Positions 1 to 4,995 of a stretch of 9,122 bases of DNA are shown in pieces. The stretch covers positions 1 through 9,122 of the forward strand of contig JAFYAB010000041.1 in the NCBI GenBank assembly GCA_017540945.1, in the 5' to 3' direction. The DNA is from Oscillospiraceae bacterium. GTDB lineage: Bacteria; Bacillota_A; Clostridia; Oscillospirales; Oscillospiraceae. Numbering within the stretch: the stretch's first letter is position 1; every line of letters starts with the position of its first letter. The position numbers were made by a program, and so were the translations under genes. The notes under the pieces were generated by a model. That model saw nothing but the letters and a program-made list of their open reading frames with translations. It made no database searches and was not told the DNA's origin.

Positions 1-31
1 CCCTCCCTGGACCCTCCTCTCTTTCAAACGG

Positions 32-56
32 CCAAAAGGGGTCATCCCCCTTTTGG
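32..56. repeat. Hairpin, 10-bp stem
   Basis: CCAAAAGGGG pairs perfectly with CCCCTTTTGG across the 5-base loop TCATC. There is no T-run on the 3' side of either strand, so it is not a standard intrinsic terminator. A REP-like extragenic palindrome is possible, but only one copy lies in the window. Confidence 0.45.
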
Positions 57-253
57 AAAACCCCGAGATACCGCCCGCGCTGGCGAAAAGAACGAAATGT
101 GATCCCGGCGTGCGTATTACGCACCGTATCTGTAAATTGTGAGCTGATCGATGTTTGCCCCTACGGCGTTCTCCTGTTTCCTTTTGCCTGTTCCCCGTTC
201 CCTTTTGTCCTGATCAGCCTGTATGGGAAGCGCTTCAAAGTTTTTAACAATCT

Positions 254-300
254 GAACACACGGGCCGGGAGAAGCTCCCCGGCCCGTGTGTTCGGTTTTT
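254..300 (+). terminator. Strong intrinsic terminator hairpin
   Basis: A perfect 16-bp stem (254-269 with 278-293, arms GAACACACGGGCCGGG and its complement) closes an 8-base loop, followed on the plus strand by CGGTTTTT. The U-tract points to termination of plus-strand transcription, yet no plus-strand gene is visible upstream in the window. On the minus strand the 3' tail is AGATTGTTAAAA, so it is a weaker terminator there. It probably also stops the small minus-strand operon that ends at 371. Confidence 0.75.
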
Positions 301-370
301 CTGTTCGCCGCGGGCAGATCCGCCGCCGTCGCGTCTCTCGATTTCCGTCCGGGAAAAATCGGGTCTTTGA

Positions 371-535
371 CTATGGCCTGCACCATTTCTGTTCCTCGTT
401 TTCCTCCGATGCTTCGTCGGGGAAGTCCGGCATGCTTTCCTCCTGTTTCACCAGCTTCATCAGGGATGAAATCACCAGCGCGCAGGCGGTGAAAACGCCG
501 CCGATCAAGAGCTGGCCGAGCCGTTTTCTGTTCAT
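371..535 (-). CDS. Small membrane protein, 54 aa, unknown function
   Basis: This short ORF starts at an ATG (533-535) two bases after the stop codon of the upstream 59-aa ORF. The Shine-Dalgarno sequence CGGAGGG lies inside the last codons of that ORF, so the pair looks translationally coupled. The protein begins MNRKRLGQLLIGGVFTACAL: a basic N-terminus, one hydrophobic segment at about residues 8-27, then an acidic tail (EENEEQ). It predicts a single-pass, N-in membrane peptide. The start resembles the part of DUF3784-like small membrane proteins that, from memory, follows their ASKEER motif. It could therefore be the second half of a protein whose first half is the neighbouring ORF. Coding status is supported by the ribosome binding site, the coupling and the membrane segment, not by a recognised family. 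Confidence 0.55.
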   Translation of the reverse strand: MNRKRLGQLLIGGVFTACALVISSLMKLVKQEESMPDFPDEASEENEEQKWCRP

Positions 536-537
536 CC

Positions 538-717
538 TTATTCCCTCCGATCCCGCTTGCTTCCCTTTTCCGGCGCCGCCCGCTCTTCTTTCGAGGCCCG
601 GATCCAGGCGTTGTTCAGCAGCGGAGCTCGTTCCAGGAAATGCAGAATCCCCAGAACCAGCAGGACCGCCGCCAGGGCAAGGACCACGATCGCCGCTGCC
701 AGCTCTCCGCTCTTCAT
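538..717 (-). CDS. Small membrane protein, 59 aa, possibly truncated DUF3784-like
   Basis: The chosen start is the ATG at 715-717, because GGGAGG lies about 8 bases upstream; an earlier in-frame ATG at 762 lies in the promoter region. The protein has one hydrophobic helix (about residues 6-28), followed by LLNNAWIRASKEER (about 33-46) and a charged tail. I recall NNAY-x-x-ASKEER-type motifs after the first membrane helix in small Clostridia membrane proteins of the DUF3784 kind. Those continue with a second and third helix, but this ORF stops soon after the motif. A promoter sits directly upstream (753-781). It forms an operon with the coupled ORF 371-535, and the two may derive from one gene by frameshift. 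Function unknown. Confidence 0.65.
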   Translation of the reverse strand: MKSGELAAAIVVLALAAVLLVLGILHFLERAPLLNNAWIRASKEERAAPEKGSKRDRRE

Positions 718-752
718 TTGCTCCGCCCTCCCATTTTGATGATTGCAGAGAA

Positions 753-781
753 AGTATAGCATATTTCGGCGCAGATTACAA
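753..781 (-). promoter_or_regulatory. Sigma-A promoter of the two small membrane ORFs
   Basis: On the minus strand: -35 TTGTAA (776-781), 17-bp spacer, -10 TATACT (753-758), preceded by TGC, making an extended -10. It lies about 36 bases upstream of the chosen start at 717. Confidence 0.75.
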
Positions 782-815
782 TCCTTCGTTTTCTCCTCGT
801 CTGTCCTTCCGAAGA

Positions 816-852
816 GAAACGGCCGGACGCGGGAATGCGTCCGACCCGTTTC
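816..852 (-). terminator. Likely terminator of the TipA-like regulator gene
   Basis: It begins 10 bases past the stop codon of the regulator. Outer arms GAAACGG/CCGTTTC (7 bp) and inner arms GGACGC/GCGTCC (6 bp) are separated by a small asymmetric internal loop. The minus-strand tail is TCTTCGG after the final TTTC, so the U-tract is weak. The position supports a terminator role. Confidence 0.55.
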
Positions 853-861
853 GTCCCCGGC

Positions 862-1590
862 TCAGCGGCGGCAGTATGCTTCAATGGCGCGATTGGCGAA
901 TTCCGCCGTGCCCGGGCCGCCGACCGCGTCGATGTTTTCGGTGAATTCCCCGCCCGCGGCGTACATCTTCCCGAGCTGTGCCAGAATCCCGTCGGAGCAG
1001 TGATAGTAGTGCTCTGTGATAAAGTCCTGCACCCGTCGCACCTGCTCCTGCGCTTCCGCAGAAGCCGGGCTGCCCTGCTTCATGGCGCCGAATGCGGCAA
1101 GAAGCCCCATCAGGCGATCGCCGCTTTCCTTGAGCTCCGCCGGGCTTCGCTGACCGTTCTTTTCCTCGTACTCCCGGTATTCCGGCGTCGCGCCCCAGGA
1201 AGCCCTGGCCCGGGCCGCGTACTGCTCCAGTTTCTTTTTGTCAAAGGCTTCAAAATTCATCGGGACCCCTCCTGTCAGTTTGACGGTTTGCGCCATGCGG
1301 ATCAGCCGGTCTATGTGCTCCCGCTTGATGGTCAGCAGCTCGATCTGCTGCTCCAGCGCCTTGTTCCGGTCGTAATTCGGGCTGTTCAGGATGCGTTTGA
1401 TCTCCTTCAGCGGAAATTCCAGCTCCCGGAACAGCAGGATCTGCTGCAGCCGCTCCAGGGCCGCCTCGTCGTAGAGCCGATAGCCCGCCCCGCTCAGCGC
1501 CGCGGGGGGCAGGAGCCCCAGCCTGTCATAGTATTGCAGCGCCCGGACGGTAACGCCGGTGAGCTCGCTGACCTGATGCACGGTCATCAT
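862..1590 (-). CDS. MerR-family regulator with TipAS-like effector domain
   Basis: Transcriptional regulator of 242 aa. Residues 2-70 form a MerR winged-helix HTH (TVHQVSELTGVTVRALQYYD, then the wing GYRLYDEAALERLQQI). A coiled coil follows (about 75-105), and a C-terminal domain (about 112-240) with features of the TipAS antibiotic-binding domain: FDKKKLEQYAARAR, HYYHCSDGILAQLGKMY and a final AIEAYC. TipA and Mta family members activate promoters with long spacers, often their own and those of multidrug exporters; the ligand here cannot be told. The start is ATG 1588-1590 (an adjacent ATG at 1585-1587 is equally possible), 4-7 bases after a GGGGGGAG ribosome binding site; the open frame extends 39 codons further but crosses its own promoter. 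The MerR-type promoter at 1613-1643 implies autoregulation. No drug exporter lies next to it; the divergent neighbour is a DUF3784-like membrane protein. Confidence 0.9.
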   Translation of the reverse strand: MMTVHQVSELTGVTVRALQYYDRLGLLPPAALSGAGYRLYDEAALERLQQILLFRELEFPLKEIKRILNSPNYDRNKALEQQIELLTIKREHIDRLIRMAQTVKLTGGVPMNFEAFDKKKLEQYAARARASWGATPEYREYEEKNGQRSPAELKESGDRLMGLLAAFGAMKQGSPASAEAQEQVRRVQDFITEHYYHCSDGILAQLGKMYAAGGEFTENIDAVGGPGTAEFANRAIEAYCRR

Positions 1591-1612
1591 GCCGCTCCCC
1601 CCTCTCGGGCTT

Positions 1613-1643
1613 ATTATAAACGATGACGCAGCGTCAGAGTCAA
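1613..1643 (-). promoter_or_regulatory. MerR-type promoter with 19-bp spacer
   Basis: On the minus strand: -35 TTGACT (1638-1643), exactly 19 bp, -10 TATAAT (1613-1618). MerR-family activators act on promoters with 19-20 bp spacers by untwisting the DNA. The A/T-rich tract just upstream of the -35 (1645-1662) looks like an UP element. The start codon lies 23 bases from the -10. Confidence 0.85.
1624..1636. promoter_or_regulatory. Probable operator of the TipA-like regulator
   Basis: The dyad TGACG-CAG-CGTCA lies inside the 19-bp spacer, nearly centred, as expected for a MerR-family operator. Its place in the regulator's own promoter implies autoregulation. The divergent promoter at 1679-1707 is more than 40 bp away and carries no such dyad. 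Confidence 0.75.
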
Positions 1644-1678
1644 GTCTTTTTTTTGAAAAAAATGGTGGGACGGGGCCC

Positions 1679-1707
1679 TTGCAAAGAACGCGGTTCCATG
1701 TTATCAT
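1679..1707 (+). promoter_or_regulatory. Promoter of the DUF3784-like gene
   Basis: -35 TTGCAA (1679-1684), 17-bp spacer, -10 TATCAT (1702-1707) preceded by TGT (extended -10). It lies 44 bases upstream of the start codon at 1751. Confidence 0.65.
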
Positions 1708-1750
1708 GGGAGCACCAAGCTCGATTCTCGGACAAAGGGGGCGGCGCCGT

Positions 1751-2071
1751 ATGTGGATCGGACTGATCGTATTATCTGTGGTGGGGTTCCTCTGCCTCGG
1801 GGTGGGGCTTGCCCTCTGGAAGAAGCAGAAGATCGAGCTGATCCACGACTACCATACCCGGAATCTGAAGCCGGAGGATGTCCCCGCCTATGCCCGCCTG
1901 ATGGGCTTCGGTATGCTGGCCATCGGCGGTGGCTGCATCCTCACGGGCGTCGTCGCCCTGCTGCTGAATGAGCCTCTGGGCTGGATCGCCCTGCCCATCG
2001 GTCTCGCGGCCGGTTTTGTCCTGTTCCACAGGGCTCAGACGCGCTACAACGGCGGATATTTCAGCTCTTGA
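1751..2071 (+). CDS. DUF3784-like small membrane protein
   Basis: A 106-aa protein with three predicted membrane helices: about residues 2-22, 50-69 and 73-91. The first is followed by a basic/polar stretch KKQKIELIHDYHTRNLKPED (24-43), the usual layout of DUF3784 proteins, in which a short cytoplasmic segment separates the first helix from a hairpin of two more. The molecular function of this family is not known to me. ATG 1751 was chosen over the earlier in-frame starts because AAAGGGGGC lies about 10 bases upstream and the N-terminus then begins directly with the first helix; longer versions would cross both promoters. It is divergent from the TipA-like regulator and followed 10 bases after its stop by the palindrome at 2082-2110. 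Family assignment is from recalled pattern. Confidence 0.75.
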   Translation: MWIGLIVLSVVGFLCLGVGLALWKKQKIELIHDYHTRNLKPEDVPAYARLMGFGMLAIGGGCILTGVVALLLNEPLGWIALPIGLAAGFVLFHRAQTRYNGGYFSS

Positions 2072-2081
2072 TCCTGCAAAG

Positions 2082-2110
2082 AGGACGCGCATCGTATTGA
2101 TGCGCGTCCT
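2082..2110. terminator. Left copy of duplicated palindrome, terminator-like
   Basis: A perfect 12-bp stem (2082-2093 with 2099-2110; AGGACGCGCATC and its complement) has the 5-base loop GTATT. It starts 10 bases after the stop of the DUF3784-like gene, so it can act as its terminator. The 3' tail (TGAGCG) lacks a U-run, so the assignment is tentative. Bases 2081-2111 are identical to 2365-2395. Confidence 0.55.
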
Positions 2111-2365
2111 TGAGCGTGTCGAAAAACTTATTTTCGACACGCTGGCAGACTGCCAAAAAGGCCGGAAGACAAGCAGCGCGTGGCCGTCGGCGTACAGAGG
2201 TACGGTAGGCCGCGCGCTGCGCAGTAAGTCAAAATCCTTGCGAAGCAAGCCGGTTCTGCGCAAACAGCACAGAAGATCGCAGCCCCTTTGCGGAATGAAA
2301 CAGGAATCGCGGGGTTCAAATACGGAAGCTTGATTTTGACGGTTACGGTCTTTTTTGACAGTCTG

Positions 2366-2394
2366 AGGACGCGCATCGTATTGATGCGCGTCCT
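2366..2394. terminator. Right copy of duplicated palindrome, terminator-like
   Basis: Same 12-bp stem and GTATT loop as 2082-2110. It lies 25 bases beyond the stop codon of the FMN reductase gene on the minus strand and may terminate the redox operon, although the minus-strand tail (CAGACTGTC) has no U-run. Confidence 0.5.
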
Positions 2395-2419
2395 TCTTGG
2401 CTTCCGGGCCGGCTGCGCC

Positions 2420-3046
2420 TTACTTCCCGTCCGGGAAGCTGGTGAAGGCGCCCCGCTCTACCTCGGGCAGGCCGTATCTCTCCCGGGCCTCCCCCACAGC
2501 CCGGATCAGGAAGGCCATGTTCCGGGCCAGGTTCCGCATGGTCTGCAGGCCCTCCAGGTCCTTCTTCACGTCCTCGGCGCTGAAGCCGTGGACCTGGTTC
2601 CAGTAGGTGCTGGAGGCCACGGGCATCCCGCTGATGGTGAAATACTTGTTCAGCACGTCGAAGCTGGCGGTGTTGCCGCCCCGGCGGCAGGAGACCACCG
2701 CCGCTCCCACCTTCATGTGCTTGGAGTAGGAGCTGCTGTAGAACAGCCGATCCAGGAAGGCCAGCAGGGTCCCGTTGGGGGAACCGTAGTACACGGGGCT
2801 GCCCACCACAAGGCCGTCCGCCTCCCGGAACTTCGGAGCCGTCTCATTCACCAGGTCGTCAAAAACACAGCGGCCCAGTTTCCCGCACTGGCCGCAGGCG
2901 ATGCAGCCGCGGATGCTCTTGCTGCCCACCTGGATGAGCTCCGTCTCAATGCCCTCCTGCCGGAAGGTTTTTTCCATCTCCTCCAGCGCCGTCGCCGTGC
3001 AGCCATGGGGGTGAGGACTGCCGTTGAGCAATAATACCTTTGTCAT
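2420..3046 (-). CDS. Flavodoxin-fold NAD(P)H:FMN reductase, iron-sulfur flavoprotein-like
   Basis: A 208-aa flavodoxin-like protein. Residues 4-20 (VLLLNGSPHPHGCTATA) are the first strand and FMN-phosphate loop (GSP-x-x-x-G-x-T). GSPVYYGSPNG (82-92) is the second flavin loop. A compact cysteine motif, C48-x2-C51-x2-C54-x5-C60, lies between them, matching the 4Fe-4S motif of archaeal/clostridial iron-sulfur flavoproteins. It probably moves electrons between a nicotinamide or ferredoxin donor and a quinone- or aldehyde-like acceptor through FMN; substrate unknown. The start is ATG 3046 with AAGGGAG 8 bases upstream. It is the second gene of an operon, 22 bases after the aldo/keto reductase, under the MerR-controlled promoter at 4263-4293. 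The last codons contain an inverted repeat (CTTCCCG-TC-CGGGAAG, 2423-2438) that could fold near the stop codon. Confidence 0.88.
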   Translation of the reverse strand: MTKVLLLNGSPHPHGCTATALEEMEKTFRQEGIETELIQVGSKSIRGCIACGQCGKLGRCVFDDLVNETAPKFREADGLVVGSPVYYGSPNGTLLAFLDRLFYSSSYSKHMKVGAAVVSCRRGGNTASFDVLNKYFTISGMPVASSTYWNQVHGFSAEDVKKDLEGLQTMRNLARNMAFLIRAVGEARERYGLPEVERGAFTSFPDGK

Positions 3047-3068
3047 TTTTATTCTCCCTTCAGACGTT

Positions 3069-4199
3069 TCAATTCAGGTCTTCCCAGGCCCGCTGCAGCT
3101 GCTCGATGATGTCCAGATGCTGAGGGCAGGCGACCTCACAGGCTCCGCAGCCCACGCACTGGTCCGCTCCGGCGTTGCCCGACAGGATCCGGCGCATCCC
3201 CCAGTCCTTCTTCGGGTCGATGCCGTAGAGGGAGTGGTTGTTCCAGACGGAGAAAATGCCGGGGATGTTGACCCCGTTGGGGCAGGGCATGCAGTAGCGG
3301 CAGCCGGTGCAGCCGATCTTCGTGCGGCTGAGATAAGCTGCCCGCACGTCCTCCATCAGCTTCAGCTCGGCCTCATCCATGATTCCGGGCTCCACGCTGT
3401 CAAAGATGCGGAGGTTTTCCGCAATCTGCTCGGGCTCGTTGCAGCCGGAGAGCACCACGCTGACCTCCGGGTGGTTGCAGAGCCAGCGGAAGGCCCACTC
3501 CACCGCCGAGCGCTTCACCGGGAAGGCGTCGTAGAGGGCCTGGACGTTCTCCGGGGCTTTGGACAGGCGGCCGCCCAGCAGGCCCTCCATGATGACCACG
3601 GGGATGCCCTTGGACCCGGCCAGCTCCAGGCCCCTGGTGCCGGCCTGGTTGTTGACGTCCATGAAGTTGTACTGGATCTGGACCATGTCCCAATCCCAGT
3701 CATTGAGGATATACTCGAATTGATCGTAGGGGCCGTGGAAAGAGAAGCATTTGAAGCGAATCTTTCCCGCCTTCTTCATATCGTCGAAGAATTCCGGCGC
3801 GCCGATGGATCTGAAATATTCCCACTTTTCCCGGTTGATGCCGTGCATCAGGTAGAAGTCGACGTGGTCGGTCTGCAGCTTTCTCAGTTCCTCTGCCAGC
3901 AGAGCTTCCATCTCCTCCCGGTTGTGGACGGCCTCCATAGGCATCTTGGTGGCAATGGTGACCTTTTCCCGGTAGCCGTCCCGCAGGGCCTTGCCCAGGA
4001 CAATCTCCGAGGTCTTGTCCAGATAGACGTAGGCGGTGTCAATGTAGCTGACGCCCCCGTCGATGGCCTGACGGATCAGCGCGACGGCCTTCTGCTCGTC
4101 GATGACGCTGTCGCCGGAGGCCGCGCCGTTGAAGCGCATACAGCCCAGGCCGAAGGCGGAGCTTTGGATGCCCAGCTTTCCCATACTGCGGTATTTCAT
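3069..4199 (-). CDS. Aldo/keto reductase with C-terminal 4Fe-4S domain
   Basis: A 376-aa cytosolic oxidoreductase. Residues 1-290 form an AKR TIM barrel with the catalytic tetrad visible as D54, Y59, K85 and H119 (YIDTAYVYL, TKMP, LMHG). The C-terminal extension carries two cysteine motifs: C297-x2-C300-x2-C303-x2-C306-P and the classical C348-x2-C351-x2-C354-x3-C358-P. This is the layout of the COG1453-type ferredoxin-like aldo/keto reductases common in anaerobes; their physiological substrates are mostly unknown. The start chosen is ATG 4197-4199 (MKYRSMGKLG), 8 bases after GGGAGG. An in-frame ATG 21 bases earlier would place that ribosome binding site inside the gene. It is first in an operon with the FMN reductase and divergent from a MerR regulator, a common arrangement for electrophile/aldehyde-responsive units. 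Confidence 0.92.
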   Translation of the reverse strand: MKYRSMGKLGIQSSAFGLGCMRFNGAASGDSVIDEQKAVALIRQAIDGGVSYIDTAYVYLDKTSEIVLGKALRDGYREKVTIATKMPMEAVHNREEMEALLAEELRKLQTDHVDFYLMHGINREKWEYFRSIGAPEFFDDMKKAGKIRFKCFSFHGPYDQFEYILNDWDWDMVQIQYNFMDVNNQAGTRGLELAGSKGIPVVIMEGLLGGRLSKAPENVQALYDAFPVKRSAVEWAFRWLCNHPEVSVVLSGCNEPEQIAENLRIFDSVEPGIMDEAELKLMEDVRAAYLSRTKIGCTGCRYCMPCPNGVNIPGIFSVWNNHSLYGIDPKKDWGMRRILSGNAGADQCVGCGACEVACPQHLDIIEQLQRAWEDLN

Positions 4200-4232
4200 C
4201 TGTTGTTCCTCCCTTTCCATGATAACTGGTCG

Positions 4233-4261
4233 TTGACAGGTTCTTTGCTCCCGTGTATAAT
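4233..4261 (+). promoter_or_regulatory. Consensus promoter of the small MerR gene
   Basis: TTGACA (4233-4238), 17-bp spacer, TATAAT (4256-4261): a perfect sigma-A consensus. The operator dyad at 4272-4289 lies just downstream, over the expected transcription start, so a regulator bound there could limit its own synthesis. Confidence 0.88.
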
Positions 4262-4262
4262 G

Positions 4263-4293
4263 ATTCTAAACCTTAAAGTTCGCTCTAAGTCAA
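4263..4293 (-). promoter_or_regulatory. MerR-type promoter of the redox operon
   Basis: On the minus strand: -35 TTGACT (4288-4293), exactly 19 bp, -10 TAGAAT (4263-4268). The long spacer predicts weak activity unless a MerR-family activator distorts the DNA. Its start site would overlap the -10 box of the opposing promoter. Confidence 0.82.
4272..4289. promoter_or_regulatory. Probable MerR operator (AdhR/NmlR-like)
   Basis: The dyad CTTAAAG-TTCG-CTCTAAG (6 of 7 arm positions complementary) fills the 19-bp spacer of the minus-strand promoter. It closely resembles the CTTAGAG-type dyads I recall for AdhR-like regulators of Bacillus. The adjacent MerR gene is the obvious binder. Confidence 0.75.
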
Positions 4294-4313
4294 GAGCTTT
4301 TGGAGGATTTTTC

Positions 4314-4748
4314 ATGTATTCGATTCAGGAAGTGAGCAAAATCACCGGCCTTTCTGCCCACACCCTCCGGTTTTACGAAAAGGAAGGGCTCCTGGGCAGC
4401 GTGGAGCGCGGTCCCAGCGGCTTTCGCCAATATACCGACGGGGATCTGGAGGTCCTGAGCGGAATCCGCTGCCTGAAAAACACCGGTATGTCCCTGCAGG
4501 AGATCGCCCGCTTTCTCGCCCTTTCCCGGGAGGGAGACGCCACGCTGGGCCGCCGGGTGGCCCTGCTGCAAGCCCACCGGGAGGAGGTCCTGGCCCGAAT
4601 TGCGGAGATGCAGATCCATCTGGACAAGGTAACGCAGAAGCTGGACGACTACAGCAAGAAGCTCCGGGCCTATGAGGCCTCGGAGAAGACGCTGAGCACG
4701 CCGGAGCCCGTCGCCATGGACCCCGCCGAAGAAATCCCCTGCCCCTAA
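4314..4748 (+). CDS. MerR-family regulator, AdhR/NmlR-like
   Basis: A 144-aa regulator. Residues 1-70 are the MerR HTH-wing region (MYSIQEVSKITGLSAHTLRF, then GFRQYTDGDLEVLSGI), and residues about 78-120 form a long dimerisation coiled coil. There is no effector-binding domain. A single cysteine at position 53, in IRCLKNTGMSLQEI, matches the position of the reactive Cys (52-54) in the aldehyde/thiol-stress sensors AdhR and NmlR; a second cysteine is near the C-terminus (CP end). This suggests cysteine-based electrophile sensing. ATG 4314 has GGAGG 7 bases upstream. The long upstream extension of the same frame runs antisense through the aldo/keto reductase and is not coding. It is divergent from the redox operon and probably activates it through the operator at 4272-4289. 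No clear terminator follows the gene. Confidence 0.9.
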   Translation: MYSIQEVSKITGLSAHTLRFYEKEGLLGSVERGPSGFRQYTDGDLEVLSGIRCLKNTGMSLQEIARFLALSREGDATLGRRVALLQAHREEVLARIAEMQIHLDKVTQKLDDYSKKLRAYEASEKTLSTPEPVAMDPAEEIPCP

Positions 4749-4773
4749 GTCCGGGAAAAAAGTGCTTGGGGGC

Positions 4774-4803
4774 TTGACAAAGCCGGTCATGCTGTGTTAT
4801 AAT
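4774..4803 (+). promoter_or_regulatory. Promoter of the methionine transport operon
   Basis: TTGACA (4774-4779), 18-bp spacer, TATAAT (4798-4803). Transcription would begin near 4811. Just downstream is a small inverted repeat, AACTTG (4810-4815) with CAAGTT (4826-4831), that could form a 5' stabilising stem or a protein site. Confidence 0.87.
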
Positions 4804-4850
4804 GCAGCAAACTTGAAAGAACATGCAAGTTCGAAAAGGAGAACGCCGCT

Positions 4851-4976
4851 ATGACACAGCTTCGCCCGGTGCAGGCTCTGATGCAGACCATGCGCATGTG
4901 CAGCATGTGCATGGCTTTTTGTGCGCAGATTTCCGGGTCGTTCTCCAAAGCAGAGCCGATTGATACCGCTGCATAG
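4851..4976 (+). CDS. Met/Cys-rich leader peptide of the metQNI operon
   Basis: A 41-codon ORF with a good ribosome binding site (AAAAGGAG, about 9 bases upstream). It lies between a consensus promoter and an intrinsic terminator that precedes metQ. The peptide starts MTQLRPVQAL; codons 11-24 contain Met at 11, 14, 16, 19 and 21 and Cys at 17, 20 and 24. The tail is ordinary and ends DTAA. There is no signal peptide or domain. Five Met codons in eleven, upstream of a methionine transporter and an attenuator, is the signature of ribosome-mediated attenuation: stalling at Met (or Cys) codons under starvation would favour read-through. The start region GCCGCTATG is exactly complementary to CATAGCGGC around the stop codon (4972-4980), giving an alternative long-range pairing. 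The function is inferred; I do not know a described family for this leader. Confidence 0.72.
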   Translation: MTQLRPVQALMQTMRMCSMCMAFCAQISGSFSKAEPIDTAA

Positions 4977-4995
4977 CGGCTGAAACTGTCAACTG

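Larger units (their letters stand above)
1..370. other. Intergenic stretch without a convincing gene
   Basis: No reading frame here has both a credible ribosome binding site and recognisable protein content. The long frames run through the terminator hairpin at 254-300 or are arginine/proline-rich shadows. It holds a 10-bp-stem hairpin (32-56), a near-perfect palindrome GTGCGTA-T-TACGCAC (110-124) that could be an operator, a pyrimidine-rich tract on the plus strand (about 165-215), a 10-bp palindrome GAAGCGCTTC (227-236) and the strong terminator hairpin at 254-300. A frame is open from base 1 to a stop at about 100, but it reads straight through the first hairpin, so I do not call it a gene end. 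Confidence 0.5.
2081..2395. repeat. MITE-like element between 31-bp direct repeats
   Basis: The 31-bp sequence at 2081-2111 recurs exactly, in the same orientation, at 2365-2395. The 253 bp between them begin with a 13-bp-stem hairpin (2113-2125 with 2131-2143; AGCGTGTCGAAAA and complement), then GGCAG-A-CTGCC. They end with CTTTTTTGACAGTCTG. The right end is an imperfect inverted copy of the left end: 16 of 20 positions match between 2146-2165 and the reverse complement of 2346-2365, and the outermost hairpin arm is also similar. Internally GTCAAAATC (2228-2236) is inverted as GATTTTGAC (2332-2340), and CTTGC-GAA-GCAAG sits between. No transposase gene is present. The structure fits a non-autonomous miniature inverted-repeat element; its family and mobility are inference. 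Confidence 0.55.
2072..2419. other. Convergent intergenic region filled by a repeat element
   Basis: This 348-bp gap separates two convergent genes. It consists almost entirely of two 31-bp copies of a strong palindrome and the 253-bp element between them (listed separately). Reading frames through it are unsupported: they lack ribosome binding sites and run through the palindromes. Confidence 0.7.

Noticed and set aside
117..386. Minus-strand ORF of 89 codons overlapping the stop of the 54-aa ORF
   Set aside because: It reads through the perfect 16-bp terminator stem, and its start has no ribosome binding site of its own. The content is low-complexity and charged.
99..944. Long plus-strand reading frame (281 codons)
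   Set aside because: It runs through the terminator at 254-300, both small minus-strand ORFs, their promoter and the end of the regulator gene. It lacks a ribosome binding site and is rich in Ser, Pro and Arg like an antisense frame.
2128..2376. 82-codon minus-strand ORF inside the repeat element
   Set aside because: No ribosome binding site. It crosses the right-hand palindrome and the terminal inverted repeat; it is better explained as non-coding repeat sequence.
3024..4313. N-terminal extension of the MerR frame at 4314-4748
   Set aside because: The frame is open far upstream, but it is antisense to the aldo/keto reductase. The consensus promoter, the operator and a GGAGG site all lie directly before ATG 4314.
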